A DNA stretch of 64,000 nucleotides. It comes from Thermoguttaceae bacterium (lineage in GTDB: Bacteria; Planctomycetota; Planctomycetia; Pirellulales; Thermoguttaceae). The position numbers and the translations under genes are program-made. The DNA lies in assembly GCA_017937485.1 (NCBI GenBank), contig JAGBDN010000106.1, positions 1 to 64,000 of the forward strand, in the 5' to 3' direction. A model generated the notes under the pieces. The model searched no databases. It saw only the letters and a program-made list of their open reading frames with translations, and was not told the DNA's origin. Shown here in pieces: positions 30,382 to 39,133 of this stretch (positions are counted from its first letter, which is position 1; each line of letters begins with the position of its first letter).

Positions 30382-31551
30382 ATGGCTTTCACACGAGCGA
30401 CCAAGGCGCGCGTCGCGCCGAAAATTGCGATCGCCGGGGTTTCGGGCTCCGGCAAAACCTACTCCGCGCTTCGGTTTGCGCGCGGTCTCGTCGGCCCGAA
30501 CGCTCGCGTCGCGCTGATCGACACCGAAAACGGCTCGGCGTCGCTTTACGCCGACAAATTCGAGTTCGACGTTTGCGACGTCGCGCCGCGAACGTTCGAC
30601 GGCGGTCGCAAGGCGTTTTGGCACGCGGACTTTCGCGACGCGATCAACGACGCGATTAACGGCGGTTACGACGCGCTTATTATCGACAGCGCGTCGCATA
30701 TTTGGGAAGGCGTCCTCGACTACAAGGGCGAACTCGACAAAGGGGGCGGCAACTCTTACACGAACTGGAACAAGGCGGGCGCGCAATACAAGACGATTAT
30801 CGACCTCGTTTTGCAAGCGCCGATTCCGGTCGTCTGTTGTTTCCGTTCGAAAATCGCCTACGTCCTCGAAGCGGACGAAAACGGCAAGCAAATCCCGCGC
30901 AAACGCGGCCTCGCGCCGATCGCTCGCGACGGGGTCGAGTACGAGTTCACGACCGTTTTCGACGTCGATTTCGCGCACAACGCGACCGCGTCGAAAGACC
31001 GAACCGAACTTTTCGTCGACTCCGAACGGATAACCGAAGCGACCGGGGAACGCTTCCGAAATTGGCTCGACGGTCGCGCCCCGACGCGCCCAACTTCGAC
31101 GGACGGCGCGCTCGACGAGGAGGCGGCGCAAGACGCCGCGATCGACCGGCTCGCCGCCCTCGACGAAGAAGAAGCGGAAACGGAAGAAGAAGTCGACGAA
31201 GCGGCGACGTTCGACCCCGCGCGTTTCGCCGACGAAGCGCGCGCCGAAGTTGGGCGAACAAGTCGAGCGACCATCGGGAGCGGCGAAGCCGAGTTCGAGC
31301 GGAAGCTCGAGCCCGGAGCGCCCGGCGGCGTCGACGACCGCCCTTCCAACGGGCTCGAAGCGCTCGACGAAATTTGGCCGGAAGACGTTCGCAAACGCGC
31401 CGTCGCTTGCGGTCGCGACGTCGAAAAGGTCGAGGCGACCGCGCGGCGCAAGTTCGGAGCCGGGCTCGACGACTTGGCGGAAAACGATTTGCGCTACATT
31501 TTCGAAAATCTGCGCCCGAAAGACGCGTTAGCGAAGGCGATCGGACGTTAA
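30382..31551 (+). CDS. Sak4-like RecA-fold ATPase (recombination)
   Basis: A 389-aa protein. The N-terminal ~230 residues are a phage Sak4/AAA_24 ATPase: Walker A GVSGSGKT (19-26), the helix after it, ALIDTENGSASLYADKF, Walker B DALIIDSASHIWEG, and VVCCFRSKIAYV. Such proteins anneal single-stranded DNA together with a phage SSB. The remaining ~160 residues are an acidic, low-complexity extension containing a dispersed repeat copy (residues ~288-316), with a final DLAENDLRYIFENLRP helix. The cognate DUF669/SSB-like gene follows. Confidence 0.85.
   Translation: MAFTRATKARVAPKIAIAGVSGSGKTYSALRFARGLVGPNARVALIDTENGSASLYADKFEFDVCDVAPRTFDGGRKAFWHADFRDAINDAINGGYDALIIDSASHIWEGVLDYKGELDKGGGNSYTNWNKAGAQYKTIIDLVLQAPIPVVCCFRSKIAYVLEADENGKQIPRKRGLAPIARDGVEYEFTTVFDVDFAHNATASKDRTELFVDSERITEATGERFRNWLDGRAPTRPTSTDGALDEEAAQDAAIDRLAALDEEEAETEEEVDEAATFDPARFADEARAEVGRTSRATIGSGEAEFERKLEPGAPGGVDDRPSNGLEALDEIWPEDVRKRAVACGRDVEKVEATARRKFGAGLDDLAENDLRYIFENLRPKDALAKAIGR
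31245..31328 (-). repeat. Dispersed ~80-bp repeat, copy e (in Sak4-like gene)
   Basis: On the minus strand it reads CGCTCCGGGCTCGAGCTTCC, GCTCGAACTCGGCTTC, GCTCCCGATGGTCGCTCGAC and then CGCCCAACTTCGG. It is antisense to the gene and supplies a segment of the C-terminal extension containing GEAEFERKLEPGAPGG. The frame is open through it. Confidence 0.8.
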
Positions 31552-31623
31552 CCTTCCCCGTCTTCACGCTCCATTACCCAACCTGCTTAAAACGTTTAAT
31601 CGCAAATAGAAAGAGAAACAGAA

Positions 31624-32259
31624 ATGGCTATCGCTCTGCAAATGGACGAAACGAAAATCGACACGTCGAAAGAACTCGCGAGCGCGGGAACAATTCCCGG
31701 CGGCTGGTACAAAGTCGCGTTGACCGGCGAGACGGAAGAGAAAAAGACGGCGAAAGGAACGGCGGTCGGCGCGTTCTTCAAGTTCCAAATTTTGGACGGC
31801 GCTTACAAGGGGCGCGAAATCCAACTTTGGTTCGCGACCCGCGCGCTCGTCGCGTCGGAGAATTGGCAAGTCGAGAACACGAACGCGATTTGTCTCCGCG
31901 TCGCGCGGGCGACCGGCTTGACCGGGCGGCTCGTCGCGACGTCGCAACTTTACGGGCGCCCGTTTTACGTCGAGCTGACCGTTACGAAGTCGGAGAAAAA
32001 ACAAGTGAACGACGAGACCGGCGGAACGGAAACGAAAACCTATTGGAACAACAACTTCCCGAAGGGCGCGCCCGACGATTTTATCCTCTCGGTGAACGAG
32101 TATCGCCTCCGCTTCGGCGGCGCCGCCCAACCTCGCGAAGAGGAAGCCGCGCAAGACGCCGCCGGAACCCCGACGCGTCGCATTATCAAAAAGAAAGCGT
32201 CCGCCGCGCCCGCCCCCGCTCCGCCGTTCGACGCCGACGCGGAAGAAGACGAATTTTAA
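31624..32259 (+). CDS. DUF669-like single-strand DNA-binding protein
   Basis: A 211-aa protein. The beta-rich N-terminal domain (GTIPGGWYKVALTGETEEKK, FFKFQILDGAYKGREIQLWF) fits DUF669, found beside recombinases and thought to be an SSB. The C-terminus is a Pro/Ala linker ending in a highly acidic tip (FDADAEEDEF), as in SSB proteins that recruit partners. It lies between the Sak4-like ATPase and RusA. The ribosome site is AGAGAAACAG. Confidence 0.8.
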   Translation: MAIALQMDETKIDTSKELASAGTIPGGWYKVALTGETEEKKTAKGTAVGAFFKFQILDGAYKGREIQLWFATRALVASENWQVENTNAICLRVARATGLTGRLVATSQLYGRPFYVELTVTKSEKKQVNDETGGTETKTYWNNNFPKGAPDDFILSVNEYRLRFGGAAQPREEEAAQDAAGTPTRRIIKKKASAAPAPAPPFDADAEEDEF

Positions 32260-32273
32260 GCCGCCGCCGTCGC

Positions 32274-32315
32274 CTCGAACGCGCCCGCCGAAAACCGCAA
32301 GCGGACGCGTTCGAG
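32274..32315 (+). other. Intergenic hairpin, 10-bp stem
   Basis: CTCGAACGCG (32274-32283) pairs with CGCGTTCGAG (32306-32315) around a 22-base loop. It lies in the gap between the SSB-like and RusA genes, with no T-run. It may tune expression or stability of the early mRNA. Confidence 0.45.
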
Positions 32316-32345
32316 CGGCCAAACCCCCGAAAATAACGCGAGAAA

Positions 32346-32789
32346 ATGGAACGATTAACAAACTATTCAAACGGCGAGCGATTGACGCTCGAACTTCCCG
32401 GGCTCCCGACGTCGGCGAACGCGATTTGGCGCTCTTGCGTCGCGGCGCGCGGGCGCAAAGTTTACTCTTATCGGAGCGAAGAATATCGCGCTTGGCTCCG
32501 GCGCGTCGAAGCGGAAATTTTGGCGCGCGGCGTTCGGATTCCCGACGATTGGCCGTTCGTCGGCGTCGAGTTAATTTTAACGCCGCCGAACCGTCGCGAC
32601 GTCGACGTCGACAACCGGTTCAAGGCGCTTTTCGACGCGTTGACGGCGGCTCGATTTTGGCGCGACGATTCCCTCGTCGCCGACGTTCGCGCGTCGTTGA
32701 CGGAACCGGTTAAAGGAGGGCGAACGCTCGTTTATTTCGAACGCCGCGAAACGAAATATCAAAAATACCCAGCCTTAGAGACGAATTAA
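32346..32789 (+). CDS. rusA: RusA-like Holliday junction resolvase
   Basis: A 147-aa protein with the RusA pattern. An N-terminal LPGLPTSANAIWRS segment is followed by the key motif PPNRRDVDVDNRFKALFDAL and then FWRDDSLVADVRASL. The Asp residues of D-V-D-N and D-D-S are the metal-binding positions of the family. It resolves recombination branches during replication and packaging. The length and the place within the recombination module agree. Confidence 0.85.
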   Translation: MERLTNYSNGERLTLELPGLPTSANAIWRSCVAARGRKVYSYRSEEYRAWLRRVEAEILARGVRIPDDWPFVGVELILTPPNRRDVDVDNRFKALFDALTAARFWRDDSLVADVRASLTEPVKGGRTLVYFERRETKYQKYPALETN

Positions 32790-32796
32790 CGCGACG

Positions 32797-34854
32797 ATGA
32801 AACTGCGATATTACCAAAGCGACGCGATTAACGCCGTCGTCGAGCATATCGAGACGAAGACGACGAACCCTTGCGTCGTCGTCCCGACCGGCGGCGGCAA
32901 AACGCCGATTATCGCGAACCTCTGCAAACTTTTCGTCGAAAGCGGTTATCGCGTCTTGGTTTGCGCGCACCGGAAAGAGCTGTTGGAGCAGACCGCCGAG
33001 AAGTTGCGCGTTTGGGCGCCGAACGTCGGCGTCGGCGTCGTTTCGGCGGGGCTCGGGCGCCAAGAGTACGGGGCCGACGTTACGGTCGCCGGGATTCAGT
33101 CCGTTTACCGACGCGTCAACGAGCTGACGGCGGCGGGAAAAATCGACTTCCTGCTCGTCGACGAAGCGCACCTAATCCCCGCGCAAGACGAGAAAGAAGG
33201 CGGGATGTATCGAACGCTGATCGACGATTTGAAGCGCGTCGAACCGGCGCTCGCGACGATCGGCTTGACCGCGACGCCGTACCGCTTGACCTCCGGCGAC
33301 GTTTGCGGCCCGAAGAACATTTTGAACGAAATTTGTTACGAAGTCGGCGTCGCGGAGCTGATCGGCGGCGGGTTCCTTTCGAATCTCGTTTCGAAAGAGC
33401 CGCCGCAAAACGTCGATTTCGACGCGCTCAAAATCGAACGCGGCGAGTTCAAGACGGCGGACGTCGAAGAAAAATGCGGCTCCGACCAAGAGATCGCGAA
33501 CGCCGTTCGGAACCTCGTCGCGTACACGAAAAACCGCGCGTCGGTTCTCGTCTTCTGTTTTTCGGTCGCGCACGCGCAAAAGGTCGCCGCCGAACTCGAA
33601 CGTCGAACCGGCGTTAAAAACGTCGCGGTCGTCGTCGGAGAGACGGACAAAAACGAGCGCCGCGCGATTCTCGAACGCTTTCAAGGAAAACGTTCGCAAA
33701 CGACGCTTTTCGGCGACGAACTCCCGCCGCTGAAATACTTGGTAAACGTCGACGTCTTGACGACCGGCTTCGACGCGCCGAACGTCGATTGCGTCGCGCT
33801 CCTGCGTCCGACCGCGTCGCCGGGGCTCTATTATCAGATGGTCGGGCGCGGTTTGCGGCTTTGTCCCGGGAAAGAAAATTGCCTTATTCTCGACTTCGGC
33901 GGGAATATGCGCCGCTTCGGCCCGATCGACGCGTTGAAAGCGCCCAAACCGACGCGGCGCGGACAAGTCGACAAGGAGCCGAAAGCGACGACTTGCCCGC
34001 GTTGCTTCGACGTTTTCCCGCTCGGGCTCGACGTTTGCCCGAACTGTCGTTACCGCGTCGCGCCTCCCGACGACGCGTTCGACTGCCCGAATTGCGGCGC
34101 GGAACAAAGCGGCTCGCCTCGGTTCTGCTCCGCTTGCGGGTTCGAGTTCCCGCTCGCTAGCCGTTGCGACGAGGACGCCGATTTCGACGCCGCGATTTTG
34201 ACGAGCGAAGGGCCCGGAAGCGGCGATTTCGGCGGTTTCGGCGGCGGAGGTTCGAGCGCGTCGCGTCCGGAGTTTCGCGAAAAAGTCGAGCGCGTCGACT
34301 ATATTTACCACCCGAAACGCGGAAGCAAGCCGAGCGTAATGGTCGTTTATCGCGTCGAAAGCGGCGCGAAGATTTCCGAGTTCCTTTGCTTTTCGCATTC
34401 GGGTTTCGCGCGGCGCAAGGCGGCGGAATGGTGGGCGCGCCGGAGCCCGATTCGCCCGATTCCCGTCTCGACGGAACAAGCGCTCGACGTCGTCCGAACG
34501 GTCGGAGTCGCGCGCCCGGTCGCGGTTCGCTATCGTCCCGCCGCGAAGAAAGCGGGCGAAAAGACTTGGCCCGAATTGGTCGCCGTCGAAACGGAATCGC
34601 CCCCGACCGCGACCGCTTGGCCGCGAACCGACAACCCGCTCGGCTTGACTTGCCCGACTTGCGCCGCGACGCCGCGCGAAAAACAGTCGTTCCGTTACCT
34701 TCGCGGCGCGACGACGACCCGAATCGTTTGCGCCCGTTGCGGCGCGCCCGTCGCGACGAGTTCGAACGAAAGTTTCGACTATTACGACGCTTCCGACTTC
34801 CAAAACGCCCAAATCCTTTTAGCGAAAGACGACGATGACTTCGCCGATTTTTAA
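32797..34854 (+). CDS. Superfamily 2 DEAD/DEAH helicase with C-terminal zinc ribbons
   Basis: A 685-aa helicase. Motif I is PTGGGKT (30-36), motif II VDEAH, motif III GLTATPYRL, and the second RecA domain has VLVFCFSVAHAQKV and QMVGRGLRL (motif VI). After it, three CxxC pairs (CPRCFDVFPLGLDVCPNC, FDCPNCGAEQSG, FCSACGFEF) form rubredoxin-type zinc ribbons. A further ribbon lies near the end (CPTCAATPREK...CARCGAP). It probably drives phage DNA replication or recombination. It overlaps the next gene by 20 bases. Confidence 0.9.
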   Translation: MKLRYYQSDAINAVVEHIETKTTNPCVVVPTGGGKTPIIANLCKLFVESGYRVLVCAHRKELLEQTAEKLRVWAPNVGVGVVSAGLGRQEYGADVTVAGIQSVYRRVNELTAAGKIDFLLVDEAHLIPAQDEKEGGMYRTLIDDLKRVEPALATIGLTATPYRLTSGDVCGPKNILNEICYEVGVAELIGGGFLSNLVSKEPPQNVDFDALKIERGEFKTADVEEKCGSDQEIANAVRNLVAYTKNRASVLVFCFSVAHAQKVAAELERRTGVKNVAVVVGETDKNERRAILERFQGKRSQTTLFGDELPPLKYLVNVDVLTTGFDAPNVDCVALLRPTASPGLYYQMVGRGLRLCPGKENCLILDFGGNMRRFGPIDALKAPKPTRRGQVDKEPKATTCPRCFDVFPLGLDVCPNCRYRVAPPDDAFDCPNCGAEQSGSPRFCSACGFEFPLASRCDEDADFDAAILTSEGPGSGDFGGFGGGGSSASRPEFREKVERVDYIYHPKRGSKPSVMVVYRVESGAKISEFLCFSHSGFARRKAAEWWARRSPIRPIPVSTEQALDVVRTVGVARPVAVRYRPAAKKAGEKTWPELVAVETESPPTATAWPRTDNPLGLTCPTCAATPREKQSFRYLRGATTTRIVCARCGAPVATSSNESFDYYDASDFQNAQILLAKDDDDFADF

Positions 34855-37402
34855 CGCCGCCGACGAAATTCCCGCGCTCCGCGCGCTCGGCTTGAACGTC
34901 CTCCCGGCCCGGCTCGCCGAAAAACGCCCGATCGGCTTTTGGAAGCGGTATTGCGACCAATTCGCGACCGGAACGTTCGGGTTCGACGAAGCAGACGCGC
35001 TTTGCGTCGTCTGCGGCGCGACGTCGGGGAACCTCGAAATTATCGACTTCGATTTCGGCGCGGTCGCGTTCGACGACTTTTGCGCGCTCGCGGCGGAAAA
35101 CGGACTGTTCGACGTCGTCCGCTCCTGCCTTCAAGAGCGAACGCAAAGCGGCGGCAAACACTTAATTTACCGAGTCGACGGCCCGGTCGACGGGAACCGC
35201 AAGTTGGCGCGTCGCGACTTCGGCGCTTCCGTCGCCGTCGGGCCCGACGTTCGCGAAATAACGGTCGGCGGAAAGAAAATAGCGCGCGGCAAAGACGGGC
35301 GTTTCGTCGGAACGACGATCGAAACGCGCGGCGCGGGCGGAATCTGCCTCGTCTCGCCGTCGCCGGGTTACTCGCTCGAACGCGGCGCTTGGGACGCGCT
35401 CCCCGTCTTGACGCGCGAAGAGCGGGACGCGCTTTTCGAAGTCGCCAAAGCGCTCGACGGCGACAACGACCGCGCCGACCGCGACCGCGCGGTTCCGGGC
35501 CCGCGCTACCGCTCGAACTCGGTTTCGGCTCCCGTTGGTCGCGACGGTTCCGCCCAACTTCGCTTAGGTTCGCGCGAAAACGTCGGCGGCGCTTCGACCG
35601 CGCGTTCCGCCGCTTATTCCTCTTACTCCGGTCGCGACGTCGCCGACGAACTCCGCGAACGCGGCGTCGTCCGCGAAAGCCTCTTGGCCGACGGTTGGAC
35701 GCTCGTCGGAAGCGACGCGCGCAAGGAATATTGGCGGCGGCCCGGCAAGCGCGACGGCGTTTCCGCGTCCCTCGACCTTGAAACGGAAATGTTTTATTGT
35801 TGGTCGACGAACGCGCCGCCGTTCGAAGCGGAACGAACGTACACGCCGCTCCAGTTCGTCGCCGCGCGGGACTTCGACGACGACCTAAGCGCCGCGTCGA
35901 AGAACTGGAAAGAACGGTTCGACGAAGAGACGGCCCGAACGGCGGAGCCCGCGACGCTCGCCTTCGCGCTCGGGAACTCGCCGAGCGTTGAAACGTCCGA
36001 CGACGCGCCGTCGAAAACGCCGTCCCAATTCCCCGCCCCGGTTCCGAACGGGGCGACTCCCAACGCGTCGGAGCGTCGCGACGCCGACCGCGAAACGCCC
36101 GACGAAGTTCCCTTTCCGCCCGAGTTGTTCGAGTGCGGCGGGCTTCTCGAAGAAGTCCAGCGCTTCACGAACGCGAACTCGATTCGCGTCCAACCGGAAT
36201 TGGCGTTCGCGGGCGCGCTCGCGCTCGTCTCCTTCCTGATCGGGCGCAAGCTGACGTCCGACCGAGGCGCGACGACGCCGAACCTTTACGTCGTCGGACT
36301 CGGCGGCGCGTCGAGCGGCAAGAACGCGGCGCGGGAAACGAACGCGAAACTCTTGTCGGCGGTCGACTTAGGCGGTTGCGTCGTCGAGCGGTTCGAGTCG
36401 GCGCAAGCGCTCCAAAATATGATTTGCGCGCAAAAGAAAATTTTGCTCCAACAAGACGAGTTCGGGCAAGAGTTGCAAACGACGACGTTGAACGCGGGCC
36501 CGAACCGCTTCCTCATCGTTTCGGAGATGCTGAAACTTTTTTCGAACGCAAAATCGCCGTATTACTCGCCGCGCGTCGTCGCCGCCGACTTCGACTCGAA
36601 GAAAAAAGGCGAAGCGAAAAGCGCCGCGTATCCGTTCCTTACCGTTTACGGAACGACGAACTATCGCGACTTCGGCGACGCGATCACCGGCGCGCTGTTG
36701 CGGAACGGTTTCGTCGCGCGAACGCTTTTCGTCGCCGGGCGCAAATATTCGCCGAAACGCGTTTTGTCGTTCGACGACTCGCGCAAGTCGTATTTCGCGG
36801 AACCGTCGGCGCTTTTGCTCGAACGCGTCGGCGCTTGGAGCGCGTTTCGCGACTGCAAACAGTTCGAGACGCCGACCCTCTTCGACGTTCCTTACGAACG
36901 CGACGCGTTCGACCGCTTGAACGAGTACGAAACGGCGGAAGTCGAACCGGCGATGCGGGAGACGGCGGAAAACGATTCGGGCGGCTTATGCGAATTTTTA
37001 GGGCGCGTCGCGGAGAAGGCGCGGAAGTACGCGTTGATTTTCGCGGCGTCGCGCTTCGGCCCGAACGAGTCGACGTTGCGCGTCGACCTCGCTTGCGCGG
37101 AGGGCGCGGTCGCGCTTTCGCGTTACGAAACGGCGCTTTTCCGGCGTCTTCTCGGCGAGGAGATCGTCGAGAGCGAGGAGCAAAAGAACGTCGTCGAGGC
37201 GAAACGCTGGATTTCGGGACTGAACGAAGGTTATTTTTGGCGCGCCGATTTCGTTCGCCGCTTCCAACGACTTGGCAAACGCGCTCGCGACGAAGTTTTG
37301 CAAACGCTTTTAGAATCGGAATTTATCGTCGAAGACAGAATCAAAAAAGAGAACTCGCAAAAAGCGTCGACGCTTTATCGCTTGGCGTCGCAAGGAGAAT
37401 AA
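34835..37402 (+). CDS. Primase-polymerase with DUF3987 helicase-like domain
   Basis: An 855-aa replication protein. The N-terminal PrimPol/AEP domain has the catalytic IIDFDFG (D71, D73) and SGGKHLIYRV (H109). A linker with the dispersed repeat copy f follows at about 215-243. The C-terminal half from about residue 430 is a DUF3987 domain: an FPPELFECGGLLEEVQRF start, a Walker A-like GGASSGKNA near 490 and LQQDEFGQEL as Walker B. It would start and unwind phage replication. Such fusions are common in phages and plasmids. Confidence 0.85.
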   Translation: MTSPIFNAADEIPALRALGLNVLPARLAEKRPIGFWKRYCDQFATGTFGFDEADALCVVCGATSGNLEIIDFDFGAVAFDDFCALAAENGLFDVVRSCLQERTQSGGKHLIYRVDGPVDGNRKLARRDFGASVAVGPDVREITVGGKKIARGKDGRFVGTTIETRGAGGICLVSPSPGYSLERGAWDALPVLTREERDALFEVAKALDGDNDRADRDRAVPGPRYRSNSVSAPVGRDGSAQLRLGSRENVGGASTARSAAYSSYSGRDVADELRERGVVRESLLADGWTLVGSDARKEYWRRPGKRDGVSASLDLETEMFYCWSTNAPPFEAERTYTPLQFVAARDFDDDLSAASKNWKERFDEETARTAEPATLAFALGNSPSVETSDDAPSKTPSQFPAPVPNGATPNASERRDADRETPDEVPFPPELFECGGLLEEVQRFTNANSIRVQPELAFAGALALVSFLIGRKLTSDRGATTPNLYVVGLGGASSGKNAARETNAKLLSAVDLGGCVVERFESAQALQNMICAQKKILLQQDEFGQELQTTTLNAGPNRFLIVSEMLKLFSNAKSPYYSPRVVAADFDSKKKGEAKSAAYPFLTVYGTTNYRDFGDAITGALLRNGFVARTLFVAGRKYSPKRVLSFDDSRKSYFAEPSALLLERVGAWSAFRDCKQFETPTLFDVPYERDAFDRLNEYETAEVEPAMRETAENDSGGLCEFLGRVAEKARKYALIFAASRFGPNESTLRVDLACAEGAVALSRYETALFRRLLGEEIVESEEQKNVVEAKRWISGLNEGYFWRADFVRRFQRLGKRARDEVLQTLLESEFIVEDRIKKENSQKASTLYRLASQGE
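35477..35562 (+). repeat. Dispersed ~80-bp repeat, copy f (in primase gene)
   Basis: It reads GACCGCGACCGCGCGGTTCC, GGGCCCGCGCTACCGCTC, GAACTCGGTTTCGGCTCCC, GTTGGTCGCGACGGTTCCGC and CCAACTTCG. It is sense to the gene, encodes DRDRAVPGPRYRSNS then VSAPVGRDGSAQL, and lies in the interdomain linker. It matches copy d almost throughout in both DNA and reading frame. Confidence 0.82.
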
Positions 37403-37409
37403 AGAAACG

Positions 37410-37673
37410 ATGAACGGCTTGAAAATCCCGTCGAAACGGCGGAGCGAAACGGACTTGAACGCGACGCGTCGAGCCGCCGAAAAGAAGGCGCGCCGCGACG
37501 ACGTTCGCGAGTTGGAAATAATGAATATGGAGCAAGTCGCGCTCTTCCTCGGCGTTTCGAAGGAAACGGTTCGCAAGATGGTCGCGGAAGAGGGCTTGCC
37601 GCATCGCCGCGTCGGGGAACGTTGGCTTTTCGGACGCCGCGCGATCGTCGCTTGGGTGAACGGCGAAAAATAA
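37410..37673 (+). CDS. Excisionase-family HTH protein
   Basis: An 87-aa protein with a basic N-terminus and an HTH_17/MerR-like helix-turn-helix (MEQVALFLGVSKETVRKMVA, then EEGLPHRRVGERWLFGRRAI). This is the standard excisionase or DNA-binding fold that directs the integrase. It lies just upstream of the integrase on the same strand. It may also repress the integrase promoter. Confidence 0.85.
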   Translation: MNGLKIPSKRRSETDLNATRRAAEKKARRDDVRELEIMNMEQVALFLGVSKETVRKMVAEEGLPHRRVGERWLFGRRAIVAWVNGEK

Positions 37674-37682
37674 AAGAACCTC

Positions 37683-37711
37683 TTGACGTCGTCGCGGCGC
37701 GGCGATAAGAT
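37683..37711 (+). promoter_or_regulatory. Integrase promoter
   Basis: TTGACG (37683-37688), 17 bases, TAAGAT (37706-37711), 57 bases before the integrase start. It lets the integrase be made independently of the early operon, as in lysogeny. Confidence 0.7.
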
Positions 37712-37767
37712 ACCGGCGCAACCGTTTCCGCAAACGCGCCGAAGAAAAAAGAAAGAAAGGATACTAT

Positions 37768-39003
37768 ATGGCCAGTTTGCAGGAACGAAAACGACGCGGC
37801 GAAAGCGCGTTCGTTATCCAATTTTATTTGAACGGCAAGCGGAAGAGTCTCTTTTTGGGGGCGAAATATTCGCGGTCGTTCGCGGAGGAAATTTGCCGCG
37901 TCGTCGAAAAGGTCGTCGTCGCGTTGACGACCGGTTCGAACGTCGACCGGCGAACTTACGCTTGGCTCGAGTCGATGGAAGTCGACTTGCGCGAGCGTTT
38001 CGAGAGCGCGGGTCTGCTCGAACCGGAAATCCGCTTGACGCTCGGCGAGTTGTTCGACGCGTATTTCCGGGCGGAAGATTCGGCGATGCGACCGATCACC
38101 TTCCGGAACAAAACGCGCTCGGCGGCGATTTTCTTCGAGCTTTTCGAGCGTTCGCGCGACGTTTCGACGTTTGCGAAATCGGACGCGTTGCGTCTGATCG
38201 CGGCGCTCGACCGCAAATACGCGGAGGCGACGCGCGCCGGAGTCGTTCGGGACGTTTCGCGGGTTTTCTCGTGGGCGGTCGAGACGGAACTTCTGGACGT
38301 GTCGCCGTTTAAGGGCGTGAAGCGCGGTTCGTTCAAGAACAAGAGTCGAGAGACGTTCGTCGACCGCGCGACGTATTCGCGACTTTTGGAAGCGTCGAGC
38401 GACCAAGAGACGCGAACGCTGATCGCGTTGTACCGAATCGGCGGATTGCGCAAGTCGGAGGCGCTTTGCGTCGAGTGGCGCGACGTCGATTTCGCGACCG
38501 GGCGGATGCTCGTTCACTCGCCGAAGACGGCGGGTTGCGGTCGCCCTTCGCGGATTATCCCGCTTTTCCCGGAGTTGCGGGCGGAGTTGGAAGCGCTTTG
38601 GGACTTGGTTCCGGAGGGCGAAAGTCGGTACGTGATCGCGCGGAACCGAAACCCGAACACGCTCCGCAAGCGAATCGAACGGGTCGTATTTTACGCGGGC
38701 CTTCCCCTTTGGGAACGCCTGATTCAAAATATGCGATCGAGTCGAGCGAACGAAATTTTTCGCGAGTTCGGCCAAATCGCGGAACGGGAGTGGATCGGTC
38801 ATTCGACGGCGACGGCGCAAGACCATTACCTCCACATTCTGGAAGCGGAATACGACCGCGCCGCCGGAACGCTCCCGACTCGCGAAAAACCGAACGCGCG
38901 ACCGACGACGCTCGACGAAAAAACAAACGCGCGACCGACGGCAACCACTTTGGGAAATTTCAAAAGAGGTTGCGAAACCGGTTGCGCGACAGAAGAAAAA
39001 TAA
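37768..39003 (+). CDS. int: Tyrosine recombinase (phage integrase)
   Basis: A 411-aa integrase. An N-terminal arm-binding domain (1-80) and a SAM-like core-binding domain (90-180) are followed by the catalytic domain with R228 (GGLRKSE), R323/R326 (NMRSSRANE) in the box II region, H345 (WIGHSTATA) and the nucleophile Y354 (QDHYLHI). The second box has R-x-x-R without the usual H-x-x-R His, a variant seen in some planctomycete integrases. The Thr/Lys/Asn-rich C-terminal tail has a short KPNARPTT/KTNARPTA repeat. It is located beside tRNA-Arg, its likely target. Confidence 0.92.
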   Translation: MASLQERKRRGESAFVIQFYLNGKRKSLFLGAKYSRSFAEEICRVVEKVVVALTTGSNVDRRTYAWLESMEVDLRERFESAGLLEPEIRLTLGELFDAYFRAEDSAMRPITFRNKTRSAAIFFELFERSRDVSTFAKSDALRLIAALDRKYAEATRAGVVRDVSRVFSWAVETELLDVSPFKGVKRGSFKNKSRETFVDRATYSRLLEASSDQETRTLIALYRIGGLRKSEALCVEWRDVDFATGRMLVHSPKTAGCGRPSRIIPLFPELRAELEALWDLVPEGESRYVIARNRNPNTLRKRIERVVFYAGLPLWERLIQNMRSSRANEIFREFGQIAEREWIGHSTATAQDHYLHILEAEYDRAAGTLPTREKPNARPTTLDEKTNARPTATTLGNFKRGCETGCATEEK

Positions 39004-39133
39004 GGGAAAATAGCGGCGTTCCGCGCGTTCCCTAGCGTCCGGAAAAAGAACGCCAATTTCGCTTAACCCCGTAAAACAAGGGTTTAATCAATAAAAAAAG
39101 GTTTTCCCAGCAACGCTAGGAAAACCTCAAAAA
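39004..39133. other. Integrase-proximal attachment region (attR-like)
   Basis: This 130-bp stretch separates the integrase stop from the 3' end of tRNA-Arg. In tRNA-targeting phages the crossover lies within the tRNA 3' half and the arm-type integrase sites lie here. TTAACCCC/GGGTTTAA (39063-39087) and a terminator hairpin occupy it. The matching left copy of the core must lie outside the window, so the exact core cannot be given. Confidence 0.5.
39092..39126 (-). terminator. Terminator downstream of tRNA-Arg
   Basis: On the minus strand GGTTTTCC and GGAAAACC form an 8-bp stem with an 11-base loop, followed by TTTTTTTATT. It ends the tRNA transcript a few bases after the tRNA 3' end. It lies on the phage side of the junction, so the phage seems to have brought a replacement terminator. 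Confidence 0.8.

Noticed and set aside
32101-32145. Possible further copy of the dispersed repeat in the DUF669 gene
   Set aside because: Only GGCGCCGCCCAACCTCGCGA-type similarity at one end; too short to count.
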